Shown here: positions 15,137 through 19,474 of the stretch, in pieces | Layout: every line of letters begins with the position of its first letter | Numbering within the stretch: the first letter of the stretch is position 1 | The notes under the pieces: model-generated | The model's input: the letters and a program-made list of their open reading frames with translations, nothing else | Told to the model about the DNA's origin: nothing | The model's database searches: none | Translations under genes and position numbers: made by a program | Source: SIAJ01 sp036266155 | GTDB taxonomy: Bacteria; Planctomycetota; Planctomycetia; Gemmatales; Gemmataceae | NCBI GenBank assembly: GCA_036266155.1 | Contig: DATANR010000281.1 | Span: 1 to 19,474 of the forward strand | Length of the DNA: 19,474 bases | Direction: 5' to 3'

Positions 15137-16050
15137 TAAATCGCAAAGTCCTTGATCCCGTGCGAATCGACGATGCCGAGGTTTTCGTAAATGCGCCGCG
15201 TCGCGTCCGACTTGTTCAATGTGTAAAAGTGAATCCCGCGGACGTTGTTGTGCAGCAGGTCACGACATTGCTCGGTCGCCCAGTGGACGCCGACCTTGGC
15301 GACCGCATCATCATCGCGACATCGACCCACGGCGCGCAAGAGACCGGCGGGGATCTTGGCGCCGAGGGCCAGCTCGGCCATCCGCACCATGCCGCCACGC
15401 GACGTGATTGGCATAATGCCGGCGAGGACCGGCACCTTGATCCCGACAAGCTCGCAGCGCTCGCGGAAGTCGTAGAAGTCATTGTTGTCGAAGAAAAGTT
15501 GGGTACAGATGTAGTCGGCCCCGGCGTCGACCTTGCGCTTCAGGTTGTCCAATTCCTTGAGCCGATTCGGCGTCGTCGGATGGCCCTCCGGAAAGCCGGC
15601 CACGCCGATGCCGAAGCCGCGCGGGTCCGGCACTTTTGTCCGGCTACGAATGAACGCGACCAGTTCACTGGCGTATCGAAATGCATCATTCGCCCGATCG
15701 TAATCCGCCATATTCTTCGGCGGGTCGCCACCAAGTGCCAGGATGTTGTGGACCCCAGCCTTGGCATACCGGTCGAGGATGCTCGCCAACTCTTTGCGCG
15801 TGTGGCAGACGCTCGTCAAATGCGAGACGGCCGTGAGCTTCGTTTCACGGATGATGCGGACGACCAGATCGTGCGTGCGCTCGCGCGTCGAGCCGCCGGC
15901 CCCGTAGGTGACCGACACGAACGACGGCTTGAGCGCTTGCAAGCTCGCGATGTTCTGGAACAACTCGGCCGACGCCTCGTCCGTCTTGGGCGGGAAGAAC
16001 TCGAAACTGATCGTCGTTGAGTGTTGCTCGAAGATGTCTTGGATGTGCAT
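15136..16050 (-). CDS. metF: 5,10-methylenetetrahydrofolate reductase
   Basis: 304 aa, near the 296 aa of E. coli MetF. I took the ATG at 16050; the frame can be extended to a TTG at 16071, but the ATG has GGAA just upstream and fits the family start. Motifs: SFEFFPPKT (15-23), with Glu17 matching catalytic Glu28 of E. coli MetF; VTYGAGGSTRERT; SHLTSVCHT; ILALGGDPP; FIRSRTKVPDPRGFGIGVAGFPEGHP; and QLFFDN near residue 187. The enzyme is an FAD-dependent TIM barrel that reduces 5,10-methylene-THF to 5-methyl-THF for methionine synthesis in the cytoplasm. There is no C-terminal SAM-binding domain, as in other bacterial forms. It is the first gene of an apparent two-gene unit with the downstream helicase. 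Confidence 0.95.
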   Translation of the reverse strand: MHIQDIFEQHSTTISFEFFPPKTDEASAELFQNIASLQALKPSFVSVTYGAGGSTRERTHDLVVRIIRETKLTAVSHLTSVCHTRKELASILDRYAKAGVHNILALGGDPPKNMADYDRANDAFRYASELVAFIRSRTKVPDPRGFGIGVAGFPEGHPTTPNRLKELDNLKRKVDAGADYICTQLFFDNNDFYDFRERCELVGIKVPVLAGIMPITSRGGMVRMAELALGAKIPAGLLRAVGRCRDDDAVAKVGVHWATEQCRDLLHNNVRGIHFYTLNKSDATRRIYENLGIVDSHGIKDFAI

Positions 16051-16108
16051 GGCGGTTCCAGATCGTGCCAACGGCCCCGCCCATTCTGTAAAAGCGGTTC
16101 GAATGAGC

Positions 16109-16185
16109 CGGAGCCCGAAGCGGGAGCGAGGGCGACGGCGAACGCTGCCACGTTGTCGTCGCCCTCGCTCCCGCTTCGGGCTCCG
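16109..16185. repeat. Long perfect inverted repeat of the planctomycete GAGCCCGAAGCGGGAGCGAGG type
   Basis: Arms 16109-16137 and 16157-16185 are perfect reverse complements over 29 bases, with a 19-base loop in which a few more pairs including G.T wobbles are possible. The core reads GAGCCCGAAGCGGGAGCGAG. It is the main content of the gene-free stretch 16051-16360 between the metF start and the DUF1559 gene; 16186-16280 shows nothing recognisable. I recall short repeats of this type scattered through planctomycete genomes (established knowledge, not checked here). It lies upstream of both divergent genes, so a terminator role is unlikely. A dispersed palindromic element of REP or MITE kind is a better guess. 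Confidence 0.8.
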
Positions 16186-16280
16186 ACCTGCTCAACGCAG
16201 TCAGAATAGAAGTACTTCCTACCCGTCAGGGTATGTGCCAAGCGCAAAAATGGGACGCGCGGGAAAATTCAACTTTTGTG

Positions 16281-16309
16281 TTGCCTGGTCTAACGAGAGA
16301 GGCTAGTAT
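16281..16309 (+). promoter_or_regulatory. Predicted sigma70-type promoter of the DUF1559 gene
   Basis: TTGCCT (16281-16286) and TAGTAT (16304-16309) are separated by exactly 17 bases. The -10 box lies 52 bases before the ATG at 16361, leaving a leader of about 45 bases. A GAGGA ribosome site follows a few bases before the ATG. This is one of the better consensus promoters in the window. Confidence 0.55.
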
Positions 16310-16360
16310 CAAACAAAGTAATACCATCCTCATCCACGTTGATACCCAGAGGACAAAGCC

Positions 16361-17371
16361 ATGCGTCGACTTCGAAAGTGTCGTGGCTTCACCTTGATCG
16401 AACTGCTCGTGGTCATTGCGCTCATTGGCGTTCTGATCGGCTTGTTGCTGCCGGCCGTGCAGAAAATTCGTGAGGCCGCCAATCGCATGAAGTGCTCGAA
16501 TAACCTGAAGCAAATCGGTCTGGCGCTGCACAACTACCACGACACGATGAATGTCTTCCCGGCCGGCTACGTGGACGACAACATGAATCCGAACGACACG
16601 CCCGACGTCGACCGCGGGCCGGGTTGGGGCTGGGCGGCCTACCTTCTGCCGCAGATCGAACAAAACAATGTCTTCAACCAGATCAACTTCAATCAGAAGG
16701 TCGGGACCGGCGTTAACGCGAAGATTTCGCAACAGCCAATCAAGATCTACCAATGCCCGTCGGACCCGTACCAACAGGCGTTCGGGGTTTACGATAGCAG
16801 TTTCGGCAGCCCAATCGCAACGGTCGCACACAGCAACTACGTCGGCTGCAGTGGCTGGGTCGAGTGCTTCAACGGCGTCGGCGGCAACCCGCAGCCGGGC
16901 CTGGGCGACGACGGGCTCGCGGGCGTCTATGGTCCCGGCGGCCGGGGCCTGTTCTACCGCAACAGCACGTCGACCATCGCGAATGTCACGGATGGACTGA
17001 GCAACACGATTTTTGTCGGCGAGCGATCGGGCAACCATTCGCCGAGCACTTGGACCGGCGCCGTGGCCGGCGGACGCTGTCCCGCCTGGATGGCCGTGCA
17101 GCCGCCGAACCCTTATGCGCCGCCGCCCGGCCCCGCATACGACAACGCGGATTTTGGCGAAGCGCTGGTCGTGGCCCATACGAACGCGAGCCACTTGCCG
17201 AGTGCCGACTTTCCGATCTTTGATCCCGACGTGTTCTACAGCATGCACTCAGGCCAAGGCGCCAACTTCCTGTTCGGCGACGGCTCGGTGCGCTTTCTCA
17301 CGAGCCGAATTGATCCGTTCACGTTTCAAGCGATGGGGACGATCGCAGGTGGCGAAGTCCTGCGCGATTGA
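16361..17371 (+). CDS. DUF1559 domain protein with class III prepilin N-terminus
   Basis: 336 aa. The N-terminus MRRLRKCRGFTLIELLVVIA is a prepilin-type signal: cleavage is expected between Gly9 and Phe10, with Glu14 at position +5 and one hydrophobic helix (about 10-32). The following segment RMKCSNNLKQIGLALHNYHD, with FPAGYV after it, is the hallmark of DUF1559, a family greatly expanded in planctomycetes. The C-terminus has HSGQGANFLFGDGSVRF, a version of the H-x9-DG motif with one extra residue between His and Asp. It is probably a minor-pseudopilin-like protein anchored in the cytoplasmic membrane and exposed outside; its partners are unknown. GAGGA precedes the ATG at about 8 bases, and a promoter is seen at 16281-16309. 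The 340-codon minus-strand frame over it is a shadow. Confidence 0.93.
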   Translation: MRRLRKCRGFTLIELLVVIALIGVLIGLLLPAVQKIREAANRMKCSNNLKQIGLALHNYHDTMNVFPAGYVDDNMNPNDTPDVDRGPGWGWAAYLLPQIEQNNVFNQINFNQKVGTGVNAKISQQPIKIYQCPSDPYQQAFGVYDSSFGSPIATVAHSNYVGCSGWVECFNGVGGNPQPGLGDDGLAGVYGPGGRGLFYRNSTSTIANVTDGLSNTIFVGERSGNHSPSTWTGAVAGGRCPAWMAVQPPNPYAPPPGPAYDNADFGEALVVAHTNASHLPSADFPIFDPDVFYSMHSGQGANFLFGDGSVRFLTSRIDPFTFQAMGTIAGGEVLRD

Positions 17372-17377
17372 ATGTCT

Positions 17378-17441
17378 TCGTGGCATAACATTCCGATGTT
17401 GTGCGGGCGGATCAGCACAAGATCGGAATCTTATGCCACGA
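17378..17441. repeat. 27-base inverted repeat with two alternative folds, between DUF1559 and HEAT genes
   Basis: Arms 17378-17404 and 17415-17441 pair at 25 of 27 positions around a 10-base loop. The two mismatches are C17389/C17430 and G17398/G17421. Each arm also contains its own small hairpin: AACAT-TCCG-ATGTT at 17387-17400 and AAGAT-CGGA-ATCTT at 17419-17432. In these local hairpins C17389 pairs with G17398, and G17421 with C17430, so the mismatched bases are paired in the short form. It starts 7 bases after the DUF1559 stop and ends 35 bases before the next start. A terminator or mRNA-stabilising structure for DUF1559 is one reading, a mobile palindromic element another. Confidence 0.75.
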
Positions 17442-17476
17442 CTCCCCCGCCAAGAATGCTCTGAAGGATTCTCACC

Positions 17477-17863
17477 GTGTACCGACGACCAATCCCGCTC
17501 TTCTTGTGCCTGCTCGTATGCACAGGATGCGGAAACAAGAAATCGACGAGCGAGTTGATTGCCGATTTGAAGTCGCCGGACGAAGGTGAGCGGCTCAAAG
17601 CAGTCCGTCTGTTGCCCGAACGGCAAGGCGAGGCAGCGCAAATCGTGCCGGCGTTGATCGAAGCGCTCAAAGACCATCATGCCGACATTCGCCGCAGTGC
17701 CGCGATTGGCCTCGGCAACTTCGGCCAACATGCCCGCGATGCAATTCCGGCGCTGCAAGCCATTCTGAGTGATCGCGATGCCCGCGTTCGCGAAGCCGCA
17801 AGCGTCGCTATTGGCCGCATCGATCCGACAATGGCGCCCAAACCGCTGGGCAAGGCGCGTTAG
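17477..17863 (+). CDS. Small HEAT-repeat lipoprotein
   Basis: 128 aa from a GTG at 17477, supported by AAGGA (17463-17467) nine bases upstream. The N-terminus MYRRPIPLFLCLLVCTGCGN is a short lipoprotein-type signal, with Cys18 as the likely lipidated residue; Cys at -3 is unusual for a lipobox. Residues about 24-115 are helical HEAT repeats: SELIADLKSPDEGERLKAVR, IVPALIEALKDHHADIRRSA and AIPALQAILSDRDARVREAA. They resemble the PBS-lyase/HEAT_2 type, which usually forms a protein-binding surface. It is predicted to be membrane-anchored outside the cytoplasm; the partner is unknown. It ends 3 bases before the convergent transporter stop, with no visible terminator between them. Confidence 0.8.
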   Translation: MYRRPIPLFLCLLVCTGCGNKKSTSELIADLKSPDEGERLKAVRLLPERQGEAAQIVPALIEALKDHHADIRRSAAIGLGNFGQHARDAIPALQAILSDRDARVREAASVAIGRIDPTMAPKPLGKAR

Positions 17864-17866
17864 TCG

Positions 17867-19333
17867 CTAACTCGCCCTGCGCCTGCCAAACAGCAAATAG
17901 ACCACGGCCCCGACCAAGATGAACACGAGCCCGGTTTTGGCCTCCGTCTCTTGGGTCCGAAACATGTTCACCAAAACAGCTCCCTGGCACAACACAAACA
18001 CGATCGGCAGCCACGGGAATAGCGGGCAGCGATACGCCAGCTTCACCGTGGCCACGGGAAACCGCCGACGTAAGACAAAGATCGACGCGACGGCCAGCGT
18101 CTCGAAACTGAGTGAGCCGAACATCGCAAAGTCGGTGATCACGTCGAATGGGTCTTTCCCGTCCGGCAAGTTCATGTCAATCGTGTGCGAGCCGACATCA
18201 AACGTCTTGAGCCGGTTCGTGGTGAGAAAGGCCACCGCCGTTACCATCAGGATCGACCAGCCGGCCAGCACGATGATGGCTCGGGCCGGCGTGAGATAAC
18301 GCGGATGCAGCCGGCTCAGGCCCCGCGGGGCGAGCCCATCCTGGCCCATCGCGAAAAGCAGGCGCGGGCCGACGAGCAGGTTGCCGTTGAGCGCCCCGAA
18401 TACCGAGATCATGATCGCGGCCGACGCGAACAGTAGTCCCACCTTGCCGAGGATGCGGAACGAGAACTCACCCGCGACGGTGCGGCCCTGCAAGTCGACG
18501 ATTTCGTTCGCGGGAATGATGAGCAGGTACGCGAGATTGGCGCTCACGTACATCAGGATCAGAAGCCCAACGCCGGTGAGCAGAGAGAGCGGCAGATTGC
18601 GCTGCGGGTTCTTGATCTCCTCGGCCATCGGGGCGATGTTCATCCAGCCGTTGTAAGCCCAAAAAACGCCGACGAGCGCCCCGCCATACGCCACCCACGG
18701 GATGCCGTCCGTCGGCCAAATTGGATGTAGCCGAGCCGAGTCCGGCAACTTCTCGGGCGCCGACGTTAGGCCGATCATGACGTACGGCAGAATCGCGATC
18801 AGCACCAGCGAGCTGACTTTCACGAGAGTGATCGCGAGTTGCAGGCCGCCGCCGAGCCTGGTGCCGCGCGCGTTCACTGCTGCCAGGACCGCGATGACTG
18901 TCGCCGTCATGGCCGCCAGTTGCACCGGCGACAGGACCCGCACATCGGGGCCGTCCGGATGGTAGTGCTTGAGGATGTCGTGGACCGAGTCGGCGAAGAT
19001 GGTCGCCAGCGCCGCGATCGACGCCGAGCGGATGATCCAAAACTCGACCCAGCCGAATAGAAAGCCGGCCATGCGGCCATAAGAATCGCGGAGGATGGCG
19101 TAGTTGCCGCCCGCTTTGCCGACGATCACGGCTACCTCAGCGAGGATTAACGCCCCGATCAGCGTCAGCACGCCGACGACGACCCAGGCCGACAGGGCGA
19201 GCCCCGATTCGGGCACCTTCTGGGCGACGGCCGAGGCTTTCTTGAAAACTCCCGAGCCGATGACCGTGCCGACGACGATGGCCGTGGCCGTGAAATAGCC
19301 GAGGACGCGAGGAAGCTGGCCGGGAGTGTTCAT
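17867..19333 (-). CDS. APC-superfamily amino acid permease (LAT-like)
   Basis: 488 aa from the ATG at 19333; a GTG nine bases upstream in frame is an alternative. Helix 1 carries the APC substrate-site motif GTVIGSGVF (22-30). Helix 6 and the loop after it read GVFWAYNGWMNIAPMAEEIK followed by NPQRNLP, the signature I associate with LAT/SLC7-like and related bacterial APC permeases. About twelve hydrophobic segments can be seen. A polar insert, TFDVGSHTIDMNLPDGKDPFD, lies between two late helices. It is a predicted inner-membrane transporter of amino acids or related amines by exchange or cation coupling; the substrate cannot be assigned. The C-terminus is short and basic (GRRRAS). It is convergent with the HEAT lipoprotein gene. 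Confidence 0.88.
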   Translation of the reverse strand: MNTPGQLPRVLGYFTATAIVVGTVIGSGVFKKASAVAQKVPESGLALSAWVVVGVLTLIGALILAEVAVIVGKAGGNYAILRDSYGRMAGFLFGWVEFWIIRSASIAALATIFADSVHDILKHYHPDGPDVRVLSPVQLAAMTATVIAVLAAVNARGTRLGGGLQLAITLVKVSSLVLIAILPYVMIGLTSAPEKLPDSARLHPIWPTDGIPWVAYGGALVGVFWAYNGWMNIAPMAEEIKNPQRNLPLSLLTGVGLLILMYVSANLAYLLIIPANEIVDLQGRTVAGEFSFRILGKVGLLFASAAIMISVFGALNGNLLVGPRLLFAMGQDGLAPRGLSRLHPRYLTPARAIIVLAGWSILMVTAVAFLTTNRLKTFDVGSHTIDMNLPDGKDPFDVITDFAMFGSLSFETLAVASIFVLRRRFPVATVKLAYRCPLFPWLPIVFVLCQGAVLVNMFRTQETEAKTGLVFILVGAVVYLLFGRRRAS

Positions 19334-19375
19334 GGCCGCCACTTTACCGGCGAGTGGACGGCAGAGCCAACCTAA

Positions 19376-19474
19376 TTACTTTGAAACTCGGGGTGCAAGT
19401 CTCGATTTGCGGACATAGCGCTCTTCCAGCAGCATTCGTAGTTCTACTGTATGTCGTCTTGACGGCGCAGAAGT
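19376..19474 (-). CDS. Possible 3' end of a minus-strand gene cut by the right edge
   Basis: On the minus strand one frame is open from the window edge to a TAA at 19378-19376. It reads 32 residues, ending VELRMLLEERYVRKSRLAPRVSK. The charged helical look of LRMLLEERYVRK is protein-like, but the piece is too short to be sure, and a second minus-strand frame is also open here. If real, it ends 42 bases before the permease ATG. No family is recognisable. Confidence 0.3.
   Translation of the reverse strand, partial: TSAPSRRHTVELRMLLEERYVRKSRLAPRVSK

Noticed and set aside
16051..16071. Upstream TTG start for metF
   Set aside because: The ATG at 16050 has a ribosome-like GGAA and matches the usual N-terminus of the family.
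16226..17248. 340-codon minus-strand ORF over the DUF1559 gene
   Set aside because: The DUF1559 frame has an unmistakable prepilin signal, a promoter and a ribosome site. The antisense product is an Arg/Val-rich shadow with no recognisable motif.
1..19474. CRISPR arrays, tRNA/rRNA genes, transposases, phage genes
   Set aside because: None seen. The repeats found are single inverted repeats, and the LRR periodicity is coding.

Overview
The window looks like a chromosomal segment of a GC-rich planctomycete, probably a Gemmataceae-like lineage. The grounds are family content, not a database search. There is a DUF1559 pseudopilin-like protein with a class III prepilin N-terminus. There is a giant lipoprotein of 'TDxGL' leucine-rich repeats, a secreted W/Y-rich YXWGXW-type protein and a HEAT-repeat lipoprotein. 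There is also an intergenic inverted repeat of the 'GAGCCCGAAGCGGGAGCGAGG' kind, which I recall as common in planctomycete genomes. I see no tRNA, rRNA, CRISPR array, transposase or phage gene.

Layout. 1-544 (-) is the 5' part of a membrane protein of the GT87/DUF2029 type, cut by the left edge. 599-3820 (-) is the LRR lipoprotein. Divergent from it, 3911-5095 and 5108-6937 (+) form a two-gene MurNAc salvage unit: a NamZ-type exo-N-acetylmuramidase, then a single protein joining a MurQ etherase to a BadF/BcrAD-type sugar kinase. A 15-bp-stem hairpin (6969-7002) separates it from the convergent YXWGXW protein (7011-8861, -). Then, on the minus strand, come a small membrane ORF (9033-9311), a small zinc-ribbon protein (9389-9580) and CutC (9662-10408). 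10476-12797 (+) is an exported fusion of a serine beta-lactamase-like domain with a VanX-type D-Ala-D-Ala dipeptidase. 12809-15136 (-, Ski2-like helicase) and 15136-16050 (-, metF) share one base in a TAATG stop/start overlap. A gene-free stretch, 16051-16360, holds a 29-bp-arm inverted repeat and a good promoter. It is followed by the DUF1559 protein (16361-17371, +), a second inverted repeat with two alternative folds (17378-17441), and the HEAT lipoprotein (17477-17863, +). An APC-family transporter (17867-19333, -) and a possible 3' end of another minus-strand gene (19376-19474) finish the window.

How the genes fit together. The clearest joint function is cell-wall recycling. NamZ would release terminal MurNAc. 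The fusion protein would phosphorylate it and cleave its lactyl ether to give GlcNAc-6-P and D-lactate. About 3.5 kb further on, the beta-lactamase/VanX fusion has the catalytic residues to act on D-Ala-D-Ala-type substrates. Whether these loci act together is inference. The other genes look like ordinary housekeeping or lineage-typical surface proteins.

Most interesting items: the MurQ-kinase fusion coupled to NamZ, the serine hydrolase-VanX fusion, and the 17378-17441 element, whose two mismatches in the long stem are both paired in local short hairpins.
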